A stretch of 64,000 bases of DNA from CAZPDM01 sp964585305 (GTDB lineage: Bacteria > Planctomycetota > Uabimicrobiia > Uabimicrobiales > JABWCH01), in NCBI GenBank assembly GCA_964585305.1, contig CAZPDM010000007.1, positions 16,301-80,300 on the forward strand. Direction: 5' to 3'. Both the position numbers and the translations under genes were made by a program. The stretch's first letter is position 1, and each line of letters opens with the position of its first letter. The notes under the pieces are model-generated. The model did no database searches. It was not told the DNA's origin and saw nothing but the letters and a program-made list of their open reading frames with translations. Of the stretch, positions 24,562 through 33,590 are shown in pieces.

Positions 24562-25197
24562 ATGTCTCTTTATACTGAATATATTGCTTTTCCTACACGA
24601 AAAGACCGTACTAATTTTGTAGCAAAGAAATTTTCAAAATATCTTGAGATCTCTATTTTAGATGTAGGATGTTATGAAGCTCCTCTTAGAACTCTTGTTC
24701 ATCCTATATCATACACTGGTGTAGATATGGATGGGAATCCTGATATAAAAATAAATTTGGAAAAAATCGATCGGTTACCATTTGAGGATAGTTCTTTCCA
24801 ATGTGTAATTTGCATTGATGTTTTAGAACACCTTGATAATCTGCATTCTATTTTTTCCGAATTAGTCAGGGTTACAAAAAAAAATCTGATCGTCTCTCTT
24901 CCGAATTGTTGGCGTGATGCAAGATGCCCCATAGAGAAAGGAAAAGGACATTTTAGGCATTATGGATTGCCTGCCGAAAAACCAAATGATAGACATAAAT
25001 GGTTTTTCTCTATTACAGAAGCAAAATCTTTTGTTGAAGCAAAAGCAAGAGAGTTCAATATTAAAATAGAAGAAATGTTCTTAACAGAAAAACCAAAAAA
25101 TATCTTAATCAGAATGTTTAGAAAACTTATTTATCCTAAAGATAGGTATTACAATAGGTATTCTCAAACTCTTTGGATCGTTTTTCAAAAGCAATAA
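24562..25197 (+). CDS. Class I SAM-dependent methyltransferase
   Basis: The 211-residue protein has the class I Rossmann methyltransferase motifs: motif I ILDVGCYEAPLRTL (around residues 30-43), the acidic residue after strand 2 in YTGVDMDGNPDI, and the post-motif VICIDVLEHLDNLHSIFSELVRV. This is the Methyltransf_11 layout. Motif I is slightly unusual (GCYEAP instead of GCGxG). The C-terminal part has HFRHYG and a basic stretch (RMFRKLIYPKDRYYNRY). The substrate is not predictable; small-molecule, lipid or glycan methylation is usual for the type. It ends at a strong bidirectional terminator. Confidence 0.85.
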   Translation: MSLYTEYIAFPTRKDRTNFVAKKFSKYLEISILDVGCYEAPLRTLVHPISYTGVDMDGNPDIKINLEKIDRLPFEDSSFQCVICIDVLEHLDNLHSIFSELVRVTKKNLIVSLPNCWRDARCPIEKGKGHFRHYGLPAEKPNDRHKWFFSITEAKSFVEAKAREFNIKIEEMFLTEKPKNILIRMFRKLIYPKDRYYNRYSQTLWIVFQKQ

Positions 25198-25207
25198 TAG
25201 ATTTTCT

Positions 25208-25237
25208 AAACTGGCTTTTTACATAAAAAGCCAGTTT
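25208..25237. terminator. Bidirectional terminator between convergent genes
   Basis: Perfect 13-base arms (AAACTGGCTTTTT and its complement) with a 4-base loop stand between the methyltransferase gene and the minus-strand lipoprotein gene. Confidence 0.88.
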
Positions 25238-25258
25238 ATTGCTCCCTTTTAAATTTTT

Positions 25259-25966
25259 TTAAAATTGGGGAGGATGCAAAGAAGTATTTTGGATCATGAG
25301 TTGTTGATAAGCCATAGCTATATTATGGCATAGTTTTTTTCGATATTCTAGCCAACTTTGTGAAGGAAGTTCATTTAACGCAGACACTAATTCCGTGTAT
25401 GATGCATGGGGTTCAACATTTTGCCATTTTTGACGCAATTCTGCTATAATTACTCCTGCATGTAAAAAATCTTGTTCAGCTTGTTCTAATTGATACCATG
25501 ATTTTTGAAATTCAGGAATTTGTGTCTGTGGTAATTCCCAACCTTGAAATTGAGAACTTTTTATTGCTGATAAGACAGGAATAGATGATTTTGTTATTTC
25601 CTCATCAATTGGTGTATGAAAATGAAATGGGGAATTTTTATCTAATTCTATTTCATTTTTTAAATCATCTGCTGATTCAACTTCTGCATTTATTGGAATG
25701 CGTGTTGATAAAAGTGTTTGCAATTGTATAATGCTATGTTGCAAAGAAATATCTGCAGGTTGCCAATGTTGATGTGCAAGTTGAATAGTTTCTTTCCATG
25801 TTAAGAAAGAATTATCAGGAAAAGAAATCGTTGAATGTTTAATATTAGACAATTCAAGATATGGCAACTCCAAAACTTGATTTTGGGATTGGCAACTTAA
25901 AAAAATAGTCATGGCTATAAAAAATAAAAGAAAAACTATTTTATAAAAATAAAAAAGTTTACTCAT
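25259..25966 (-). CDS. Hypothetical lipoprotein
   Basis: The 235-residue protein is not recognised. It has a lipoprotein signal (FIAMTIFLSC, Cys about residue 25), then a mature region that is mostly helical with repeated Gln/Leu/Trp positions (IQLAHQHWQP, SIIQLQTLL, SWLEYRKKLCHNIAMAYQQLM). The ATG overlaps the stop of the upstream SpoIID-like gene by 4 bases (ATGA type), so the two are translationally coupled and the product probably works beside that protein in the envelope. Confidence 0.72.
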   Translation of the reverse strand: MSKLFYFYKIVFLLFFIAMTIFLSCQSQNQVLELPYLELSNIKHSTISFPDNSFLTWKETIQLAHQHWQPADISLQHSIIQLQTLLSTRIPINAEVESADDLKNEIELDKNSPFHFHTPIDEEITKSSIPVLSAIKSSQFQGWELPQTQIPEFQKSWYQLEQAEQDFLHAGVIIAELRQKWQNVEPHASYTELVSALNELPSQSWLEYRKKLCHNIAMAYQQLMIQNTSLHPPQF

Positions 25967-27141
25967 TCATCTTCCTTAACTAATCTTTGTATTTGAGAAC
26001 CAATATAATATAATTTTAATATTTCACGAGCAGTGTGTTTTTCTGCAAGATGACGGGCAGCATATTGGCATAATCCAACACCATGTCCCATTCCTTTTCC
26101 AATAACATATATTTCATTATTTCTAATTTTTATATTAAAATAAGTGCTTTTGAATATTTGCCAGTTTTTGTATTGAGACAATTGAAGTGCTTTAATGAAT
26201 AAGATTTTCTTTCCACATATAATATTCATATCTAAAACACGACCATATTGATTACGAGATTTTACTATCATTCCCAATTTTTGATTAACGACATCTTGAT
26301 TCGAAGCATAATTCATTTCCACAAACAGATATTGCAAATCTGTTATCTTAAAACTTTTATCCCAGATACTTTCTTTACTCTGTTGACAAATAGGGCAAGG
26401 CCGGCCTATGAGTGAAAGAATTTGAGGATAACCAAATACATCTGCTGCAGAGGCTGTTGCTCCTCCACAACAGGGATGATAAAATGGCTGAAATAATTGA
26501 TCATTACATGTTAGCACACATCTTTCTGTTTTAGCTACAATAGATTTGACAGAATTATTTTCTTCTGCAATGCCTTTATAAAAATAATTATCTTGGATAT
26601 CTTCTAAATCAAATCTTTCATAAAAGTTTTTATATTTAGCAACCATAATTTCGGTACGAAGCACAATTGCCATTGCACTAATATATTGCTCTGGATCTTC
26701 TAAATCTATTACTTGAGGAAGTATTGATGCAAGATATTTTTCAATATCAATAATATTGATAACTAAAAGTGATTCTTTGTATTTCTGAAGTAATATACTG
26801 CCACGATAATTTTTTTGATTCACTCTTATTGTTATTTCAGGATTTGTGCTTATAATAAGCAAGGAAGTTTCATTTATCTGCTTGTTTTGCCAAAGTAATC
26901 CTTTTGAAAAAATCCCGACAGAAGATTCTGGTAAATTATTTTGTTTGAGCAATAATTTTCCTTCGCTATCAAATATTTCACATGGGCCTGTAACTACAAT
27001 TTTACATGAATTATTAGAAATACTTAATTTGATACGAATTTCAAATTTTTTATTTAAAATTTTCTCTATAGAAGATTCTGAACATGCGCAAATAAGAGAA
27101 AAAATTGTTATAATTAAATAGGCGATTCTATAAGGCAACAT
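25963..27141 (-). CDS. SpoIID/LytB-domain lipoprotein
   Basis: The 392-residue protein begins with a lipoprotein signal (IFSLICAC). The centre and C-terminus carry the SpoIID domain: VINIIDIEKYLASILPQV, SAMAIVLRTEIM, the CCGGATASAADVFG turn, and the final GKGMGHGVGLCQYAARHLAE. SpoIID-type proteins cleave or bind denuded peptidoglycan glycan strands. In non-sporulating bacteria they are envelope proteins tied to cell-wall remodelling or division. Two Cys pairs (HPCCGG and RPCPIC) may bind metal. It is the first gene of a two-gene operon, divergent from the PQQ-propeller gene with only 32 bases between. Confidence 0.87.
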   Translation of the reverse strand: MLPYRIAYLIITIFSLICACSESSIEKILNKKFEIRIKLSISNNSCKIVVTGPCEIFDSEGKLLLKQNNLPESSVGIFSKGLLWQNKQINETSLLIISTNPEITIRVNQKNYRGSILLQKYKESLLVINIIDIEKYLASILPQVIDLEDPEQYISAMAIVLRTEIMVAKYKNFYERFDLEDIQDNYFYKGIAEENNSVKSIVAKTERCVLTCNDQLFQPFYHPCCGGATASAADVFGYPQILSLIGRPCPICQQSKESIWDKSFKITDLQYLFVEMNYASNQDVVNQKLGMIVKSRNQYGRVLDMNIICGKKILFIKALQLSQYKNWQIFKSTYFNIKIRNNEIYVIGKGMGHGVGLCQYAARHLAEKHTAREILKLYYIGSQIQRLVKEDE

Positions 27142-27173
27142 TGCAAAATTCCTATGTTACATAAAGGGATTGT

Positions 27174-28736
27174 ATGAATGTAATCAAATTCATTCTTCCA
27201 ACTTTATTTGCTATAGTTGGTTTTTTTTTATTAGCTTTTTGGTTTTATAATAGTTCTGATTCTAGCCTTCCAGAAATTATTCCAATGTTGCCAGGTATGG
27301 AAAATATGAAACAAAATTCCACACCAGCAATTATTTCTATTGGCGATTTTTTTCAATCTGGAAAAGGAATGCGCTCCTTATTAGCAAGCACCTGGCCAAG
27401 ATTTCGTGGCAGTAAATTTAATAATATTAGTGATGAAAAAATTTCTTTAGTTGAAAAATTCCCAAATTCTGGGCCAAATATATTATGGAAAATGGATTTA
27501 GGAGAAGGGCATTCAGGTGTCGCAGTTGCTTATGGACAAGTGTATATTTTAGATTATGACGAAAATACTAAAAGTGATATTTTAAAATGTTTGTCATTAG
27601 ATACAGGAGAAATAATCTGGGAGCGGGGATATAAAGTAAATGTTAAAAGAAACCATGGATTTTCACGTACAGTTCCAGCGATTTCAGGAAAATATGTTGT
27701 TACAATTGGCCCAAAATGCCAAGTTATGTGTGCAGATGCTCTAACTGGAAATCTGTATTGGGGAATTGATCTTGTTTCAGAGTGGGATAGTCCTGTCCCT
27801 CTTTGGTATACTGGACAGTGTCCACTTATTTATCAAGATCGTGTAATTTTAGCAGTAGGATCAAAGAAAGCATTGATCTTAGCTGTAGAGTGCGAAACAG
27901 GTAAAGTTTGTTGGACTATTGAAAATCCTAAAAAATGGGAGATGTCTCATTCTTCTATTATGCCATTAGAATATCAAGGTCAGCAATATTTCGTATATTG
28001 TAGTCTGGGTGGCATAACTGTCTTTTCGCCAGATGGAAAAGTAGTAGCAGAATTAGAGCTATCTAAAACTCCATGGAATCCACAAGTTATTGCTCCTAGT
28101 CCTTTAGTTTTACCAGATGGCAAAATATGGTTAACAGCAGGTTATGGTGCAGGAAGCATGCTTATACAACTAATTCCTAAAGATGTTGCAACGGAAGAAA
28201 CTTTATCTATCAATAAGCTAAGTTCTGAAGTATTGCAACCAAATTTATTTTCTGAAGAAGAAAATGAAAAGCCTATATGCCCTTGTATGCAAAATAAAAT
28301 TTTTCATATCAATCAAAATTTTTTTAATATCCAAGTCCTTCAAACAATTAAAGTCGGTAATGGAATTGCAAGCGAGCAGCAAACACCTATATTTTATAAT
28401 GATCACATTTTTGCAATTTTACCAAAAGATGCTGGAGAATATAGAGGACAACTTATTTGTTGCGTGCCTTTTGATGGAACAAAATTTATATGGACAAGTG
28501 GGAAAACTCAACGATTTGGGCTTGGGCCATTTCTTATTGCTGATAAAAAGATATTTATTTTAAATGATGATGGGACATTAACTATAGCAAAAGCGACAGC
28601 AGAAGGTTACTTTCCTTTAGCAAAACATCGCATTATGCAAGGACGTGATGCTTGGGCTCCTATGGCTTTAGTAGGAGCAAGGCTTTTACTTCGAGATTCT
28701 GAAACGTTGTTCTGTTTGGATGTTTCTGCGCAATAA
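27174..28736 (+). CDS. PQQ-type beta-propeller membrane protein
   Basis: The 520-residue protein has one N-terminal membrane segment (LPTLFAIVGFFLLAFWFY) and is otherwise extracytoplasmic. The body begins with the TWPRFRGSKFNN motif typical of planctomycete PQQ-like proteins and continues with propeller blades (ILWKMDLGEGHSGVAVAYGQVYILD, TGEIIWE, TGNLYWGIDL, TGKVCWTIE). No PQQ-binding dehydrogenase residues are evident, so a scaffold or protein-binding role is more likely than a quinoprotein enzyme. It is monocistronic and ends at a terminator. Confidence 0.85.
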   Translation: MNVIKFILPTLFAIVGFFLLAFWFYNSSDSSLPEIIPMLPGMENMKQNSTPAIISIGDFFQSGKGMRSLLASTWPRFRGSKFNNISDEKISLVEKFPNSGPNILWKMDLGEGHSGVAVAYGQVYILDYDENTKSDILKCLSLDTGEIIWERGYKVNVKRNHGFSRTVPAISGKYVVTIGPKCQVMCADALTGNLYWGIDLVSEWDSPVPLWYTGQCPLIYQDRVILAVGSKKALILAVECETGKVCWTIENPKKWEMSHSSIMPLEYQGQQYFVYCSLGGITVFSPDGKVVAELELSKTPWNPQVIAPSPLVLPDGKIWLTAGYGAGSMLIQLIPKDVATEETLSINKLSSEVLQPNLFSEEENEKPICPCMQNKIFHINQNFFNIQVLQTIKVGNGIASEQQTPIFYNDHIFAILPKDAGEYRGQLICCVPFDGTKFIWTSGKTQRFGLGPFLIADKKIFILNDDGTLTIAKATAEGYFPLAKHRIMQGRDAWAPMALVGARLLLRDSETLFCLDVSAQ

Positions 28737-28743
28737 AATAAAT

Positions 28744-28788
28744 ACTGCGTATACTTTTTCTAATGGAAATAAGTATCCGCAGTTTTTG
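28744..28788. terminator. Terminator between the PQQ-propeller and Ser/Thr kinase genes
   Basis: ACTGCG-T-ATACTT (28744-28756) pairs with AAGTAT-C-CGCAGT (28771-28783) with one mismatch and is followed by TTTTT. It lies between convergent genes. Confidence 0.8.
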
Positions 28789-28798
28789 TTGTGATATT

Positions 28799-31261
28799 TT
28801 ATTCTATTTTAGATAACTCTTTAAGATAATTTTTACTTTTTTGAACCAAGGGCGTTTCTAAATTTACAGCATTTTGGATGCAAGTTTCAAAACAAGATTT
28901 AGCTTCTGTATAACGTTTTGTTTTATAATATAATTCTCCAAGAGTAAACGTTACTTCATCTCCTAAATAGCCAAAATTATTAGCAATGGTTAAATGTTTT
29001 TCAGCAAGTTTGTATTCTTCACGAATAAGATAGCAACAGGCTAAACGATAGTGAGTAATATGAATATAGCGACATTCTAAATAAATAAAAGTTTGTGAAA
29101 GGGCAGTTGCCTGGGGAAAATCAGTTGTCCACACTAAACTAATTGTGCGCAACGCTTTTATCTTGAGAACAACTAAAATCACATCCATTCCTTTATTTAG
29201 TTGAGAAATTGCCCAGCTAGGAAGTTCTTTAGGAGGTGGATTTGTCCGAAGATAGTTCAAGTATAAAGATACCATAGCAGTAAATTCTGCTTCGCAATTA
29301 CTTGCTTTAATGTCTTTTTCCATTTGTTCAAACAAAAGCAAAGATTGGCTAAATTTTTTCAGATGAAAAAAATATATTGCTTTTACATAGTTAATTTCAT
29401 TCGTATAGTTTCTGTTATCACCAATTGTGTTGAGTAAATTTTGGACAGCATTTAAGCTATTATATTTTATAGCCATCAAGATTTGAATACAACGAATAGC
29501 TGTTTTTAATTCTTTAAAATTTTCTGCTTCTGCAAAAATTGCATTCATTGCATTGACTAATGCAGGATTATTTTTTACTTCCCAATTATACGCCGCAGCA
29601 TAAGAAAATGTATGTAAAAGCTGGATATTATATCCGGAAGAAAATGGTGGAGGAAGTTGTACTTTTTGAAGTATTTTCTGATAATGTTCTTGTTCTTTCT
29701 TATATTCTGGAAATTTTGCTAATAAATCTAAATTATATCGCATATACCCAACCATATCCATCATTTCCAAACATTCTAAACGGCGTAACAACATTGTGGC
29801 ATTAGGATTTTGGATGCCAATTAAATAATTTAATTCATCACCATATCGTCCAATTTCTTGATAGCATTGTGCTAATTCCCAATATAGATTATCAAGTTTT
29901 TTATAATCATTACTATAAAGAGTGATCTCCCTATCTATTCCCACAATTTGTTGACGAAGTTGCTGGAATCTTTCTGGCTTTACTTTATTTTTTATAGCGA
30001 AATCTTTACATTGATCCCATCTCATAACAATTCGAGAAGCTGATATGTTTGCTCCAGTATTAGTTTTTATAGGATCTTTTTTTTCATTCTCAAAATCAAA
30101 ATCTGGATTAGCTAAAATAGGATTTTTATCATTTGCTTGAGAATTATTATCAGTTGTAGAAATTGGTTTAACTGGAGGTTTTCCTATATTCTCTGGCTTA
30201 TTTGTAGAAGAATGAGAAGTAGATTGATGAGATTGATTCAATGGATTTGTATTCTTCGGTGGCTCAACAATATTTGTAGAATTAGAATTTGAATTGATGA
30301 TAAAGATATTTTTAGAAAAAAATATAAAAATAAATAAAAGGACGAAAATTAGGCCAATAAGAATTGGTAATTTAGCATTATTCCATTGAATAAAGTTAGG
30401 ATTTGAGACGGAGACTTTTTTATTATGAATAGCAGCTCTCAAGTCATTAGCAAATGCTTCTGCATTGGGATAGCGATCAGAAATTTTTTTTGCGGTTGCT
30501 TTTTGGATAATCCAATCAATTTCTTTGGGCGCTTTTCGATTATATCTTTGTATAGAGGGTAAATTTTCCTGATTTACTTTAAGCAAAACTTCTACCCTGC
30601 TTTTAGCTTCAAAGGGAAGAACTCCTGTTACAATGTGAAATAATGTTGCTCCTAAAGCATAGACATCTGACCAGGGACCAATACTTTTCAATTGTCCTTT
30701 TGCTTGTTCAATCGGCATATAGTTTGCGGTACCGATAATTGCTCCTGCTTCAGTTAAACGTTGTTCTTCATCTTCACTTCTTGCAATACTGAAATCCATC
30801 AAGTAAGGGCGTTTATCCACTATCATAATATTATCAGGCTTAATATCACGATGAACAATTCCCTGGCGATGCAATGCCGCTAAAACTAATGCAATTCTCC
30901 ATACAATTTGCAAGGCTTCAACATGATCCAATCTTTTTTTACGTTGAAAATATTCACCTAATGTTATACCATCAAGAAAATCCATAACAAAATACGGATT
31001 TTCATTCCATATACCAACATCATGTATTTTTACGATATTATTTAATTCTATTTTTGATAATAATTGAACTTCTCGTTTAAAACGTTCTAATGCTTCTTTT
31101 GCCAAACCTTCTCTGCGAATCATAATTTTTAATGCAAAAAAGGTCCCATCATTTGATTGCACTTTATAAACAGCCCCCATGCCACCCTGGCCCAGCTTTT
31201 GGACAATTTTATAAGTATCTATATATTGCCCAACTTTAAGTTTTAAATCTACTAGTCCCAT
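28799..31261 (-). CDS. Transmembrane Ser/Thr protein kinase with TPR-like C-terminal part
   Basis: The ATG at 31261 is preceded by a perfect GGAGG, giving 820 residues; the frame is open upstream to 31336 but those codons are leader sequence. Residues 17-285 are a Hanks-type kinase: glycine loop GQGGMGAVYK (25-34), Lys45 in FFALKI, and HRDIKPDN (137-144). The metal-binding DFG is DFS (156-158) and the APE motif reads PIEQ (183-186). Catalytic residues are otherwise intact, so activity is likely. A single membrane helix spans about 298-322, followed by a Ser/Thr/Pro-rich linker and about 400 residues of TPR-like helical pairs (EKHLTIANNFGYLGDEVTF and neighbours). It is the last gene of a minus-strand signalling block. 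Confidence 0.9.
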   Translation of the reverse strand: MGLVDLKLKVGQYIDTYKIVQKLGQGGMGAVYKVQSNDGTFFALKIMIRREGLAKEALERFKREVQLLSKIELNNIVKIHDVGIWNENPYFVMDFLDGITLGEYFQRKKRLDHVEALQIVWRIALVLAALHRQGIVHRDIKPDNIMIVDKRPYLMDFSIARSEDEEQRLTEAGAIIGTANYMPIEQAKGQLKSIGPWSDVYALGATLFHIVTGVLPFEAKSRVEVLLKVNQENLPSIQRYNRKAPKEIDWIIQKATAKKISDRYPNAEAFANDLRAAIHNKKVSVSNPNFIQWNNAKLPILIGLIFVLLFIFIFFSKNIFIINSNSNSTNIVEPPKNTNPLNQSHQSTSHSSTNKPENIGKPPVKPISTTDNNSQANDKNPILANPDFDFENEKKDPIKTNTGANISASRIVMRWDQCKDFAIKNKVKPERFQQLRQQIVGIDREITLYSNDYKKLDNLYWELAQCYQEIGRYGDELNYLIGIQNPNATMLLRRLECLEMMDMVGYMRYNLDLLAKFPEYKKEQEHYQKILQKVQLPPPFSSGYNIQLLHTFSYAAAYNWEVKNNPALVNAMNAIFAEAENFKELKTAIRCIQILMAIKYNSLNAVQNLLNTIGDNRNYTNEINYVKAIYFFHLKKFSQSLLLFEQMEKDIKASNCEAEFTAMVSLYLNYLRTNPPPKELPSWAISQLNKGMDVILVVLKIKALRTISLVWTTDFPQATALSQTFIYLECRYIHITHYRLACCYLIREEYKLAEKHLTIANNFGYLGDEVTFTLGELYYKTKRYTEAKSCFETCIQNAVNLETPLVQKSKNYLKELSKIE

Positions 31262-31282
31262 ATATAACCTCCAAATTTTATT

Positions 31283-31308
31283 TCTCCTTGCTATTGATAG
31301 CAAGGAGA
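31283..31308 (-). terminator. Stem-loop just upstream of the kinase gene
   Basis: TCTCCTTGCTAT and ATAGCAAGGAGA form a perfect 12-bp stem with a 2-base loop, 10 bases after the stop of the upstream gene. On the minus strand it lies between that stop and the kinase ribosome site, so it may terminate or process the transcript. Confidence 0.55.
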
Positions 31309-31317
31309 GAAAAACGG

Positions 31318-33588
31318 TTAATTTCGTGAAAACCATGAAAGAAGTTGTATAGAATATGGACGGTTAAAAAGACCTTCTTGATAGGAAAAAATTAAGTTTG
31401 AAGAATTTGACCAGTCGAGCCATTTTATTTTTCCGGTTTTTTGTACAACATCATATCGTTGGTTTGTGAAAGTGTCATAAATTACAATTTGATCTTGAGA
31501 GCCACTTTGCAAAATAGCCAAAAATCGTCCTTCTGGACTCCAAGATGGTCGGCAGTTTTCTGTAGTTAAAATATCTTTTTGTAAAAAAGATATTTCATTT
31601 TTTTCTATATTCCAAATACAGAAATGGACAAATCCTTTTCCCTGCTCACTTTGCAGAAAAAATGCCATCCTTTTTCCATCTGGAGAAAGAACTATATATC
31701 GTCCGTAAATTTCCTTCCCCATCTGTTTAATTTTTTTGTCTTTTGGTAAAGTCCATTCTACAATTCCAGTTCGATCATTAGTTAAAAAATATATTTTACT
31801 ATTATCAGGATTCCAAGTAGGCATTCGAGATGTATCACCGCCACCAATTGTATTGGCTTTTAAAATTCCATCTTCACAAGAATAAACTTTTACCCAAATT
31901 TCATTATTTATTTTATGGATTACAGATAACATACGCCCATCATTAGAAATTTGAGCGGCACCAATTACTTCAGGATGATTTGCGGATAAAATTTTTCTAT
32001 TTTGTAAAACTTCTAATCCTTTTGTAGGAGTCCATTGAAAATTTATATAGTAGAGAATATTTTCTCCGTCAATTCTAGTAACAAGAGCTATATTCCGAAT
32101 ACCATCCCAACTGTATAAAAATGGAATACCTCTTTTATTAGCTTGAATAGGGCTTGTCTTAAAAATTGGCAAAATTTTTAATTCATTATCCTGATATATT
32201 GAAAAATTCAATTGAGTTTGAATAGAATTACCTGTTTGATTTTCTTGAGCAAATAATAAAAATTTTCCTGTTTTATCCATCATGGGTTCAATAAAATCTT
32301 GATCAGATTTATCTAATTGTTTAATCTCAAATTCGCGATGCAATGCTTGAAAAATTGTTTGCTGAGTAGTAGTAAGTTGCTTATAATCCGATTGTATTTG
32401 TGAAAATTCTTTGTTAATTTTTTCTAATTGGCTTTGAATATCTTTTTTCTCTCTTTGCTCAGTTTCATAACTGACATTAAGAGCTTTGTAGTTTTCCTGC
32501 AACCGACTATAGTTTTGATTTTGTTGAGCAATTTCTTTTTGTAGATCTTGTAATTTTTGTTGCAAAATACGTTGCTGCATTGCTAAAACTTCTTCTCGTT
32601 TTTGATCTTCTGGAGCAACAGTTGTAGCAGTAGGAATATATGTAATTTGAGGTACGGGAGAATTTCCTTGCAGTTGAATACTACGAATAGATTGAGAAAT
32701 TTTCTCCGTTTGTTCGTTGCATGAATGTAAAGCTAAAAAAGAAAATATTGAAAATGCTAATATATATAATCCAGTTTGCACTAATGGAACAAAAGAAGGC
32801 TGTGGAATTTTAAATGGTGGTAATTCATTTGGGAAGTAATGGTAATAATTATGATCGCTAGTATTACTAGCTAAAGTTCGTTGAGTGTTTTTTTCTTTCT
32901 TATGTTGAGGAATTTCTACTGTATCATCTAAATGAGATGATAAATCTTCAACTGTGATAAAGTCATTTTCAGTGAAATTATTCTTATTTTCTTCGAGAAA
33001 ATCTTTTGAAATATCTTTTTCTGATAGATTTTCATTATATGAAGGCATTTTTATCTCAATTGTATCAGAAGATCTATGTTTTTTTTGCTGTCTAGAAATA
33101 TTTTCTTTAGGAGAGGTACCTGCTGATGAAATTGATGTTTCTTTTTTTTCTATATTTGGGCTGCTGTCTTTGTTAGAAACAATAGTGTTCTGCGGAATAT
33201 TAGTAGATGATTCAAAAGAAATATTATAAATAGAATTGATCGCATTTGTGTCTTTTGTTGTATATACCCATAGCAAAACATCTCCAGCCCCATGATGCTG
33301 AAATAAAGCTGGACGAAATGGAAGAGATTGCCAATGGCATTTTTGACATTGAACAATAAGTTCTTCTTTATCAAATTCCATAGATGTCTGCTCTTTAGTT
33401 AAAGGCATGTAATTTTCATGCCCATTTGCACATCGAAAATAAAGATATTCCTGTGTGGAAGGCACTTCTTGAGGAGTTTTAGAAAGTGCCTCTGATAAAA
33501 TATCTTTTTTTATCGGAGAATCTTTTTGTATATCAAAACTCTTAGATTCCTTTTTTTCATCTAAGTTATGAGATTCATTTTCTACCAT
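31318..33588 (-). CDS. Membrane protein with coiled coil and PD40/TolB-like propeller
   Basis: The 756-residue protein starts at 33588 after AAGG, 2 bases past the stop of the permease gene. Residues about 50-110 form a small zinc-ribbon-like unit (FRCANGHENY, LIVQCQKCHW). A long polar linker follows, then one membrane segment at about 268-285 (TGLYILAFSIFSFLAL), a coiled coil of about 95 residues (EEVLAMQQRILQQKLQDL onward), and a C-terminal propeller with PD40 repeats (RMPTWNPDNSKIYFL, IVLSPDGKRMAFF, CRPSWSPEGRFLAIL). The zinc ribbon is on the cytoplasmic side and the propeller outside, an arrangement suited to passing a signal across the membrane. Function is inferred only. Confidence 0.82.
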   Translation of the reverse strand: MVENESHNLDEKKESKSFDIQKDSPIKKDILSEALSKTPQEVPSTQEYLYFRCANGHENYMPLTKEQTSMEFDKEELIVQCQKCHWQSLPFRPALFQHHGAGDVLLWVYTTKDTNAINSIYNISFESSTNIPQNTIVSNKDSSPNIEKKETSISSAGTSPKENISRQQKKHRSSDTIEIKMPSYNENLSEKDISKDFLEENKNNFTENDFITVEDLSSHLDDTVEIPQHKKEKNTQRTLASNTSDHNYYHYFPNELPPFKIPQPSFVPLVQTGLYILAFSIFSFLALHSCNEQTEKISQSIRSIQLQGNSPVPQITYIPTATTVAPEDQKREEVLAMQQRILQQKLQDLQKEIAQQNQNYSRLQENYKALNVSYETEQREKKDIQSQLEKINKEFSQIQSDYKQLTTTQQTIFQALHREFEIKQLDKSDQDFIEPMMDKTGKFLLFAQENQTGNSIQTQLNFSIYQDNELKILPIFKTSPIQANKRGIPFLYSWDGIRNIALVTRIDGENILYYINFQWTPTKGLEVLQNRKILSANHPEVIGAAQISNDGRMLSVIHKINNEIWVKVYSCEDGILKANTIGGGDTSRMPTWNPDNSKIYFLTNDRTGIVEWTLPKDKKIKQMGKEIYGRYIVLSPDGKRMAFFLQSEQGKGFVHFCIWNIEKNEISFLQKDILTTENCRPSWSPEGRFLAILQSGSQDQIVIYDTFTNQRYDVVQKTGKIKWLDWSNSSNLIFSYQEGLFNRPYSIQLLSWFSRN

Positions 33589-33590
33589 AA

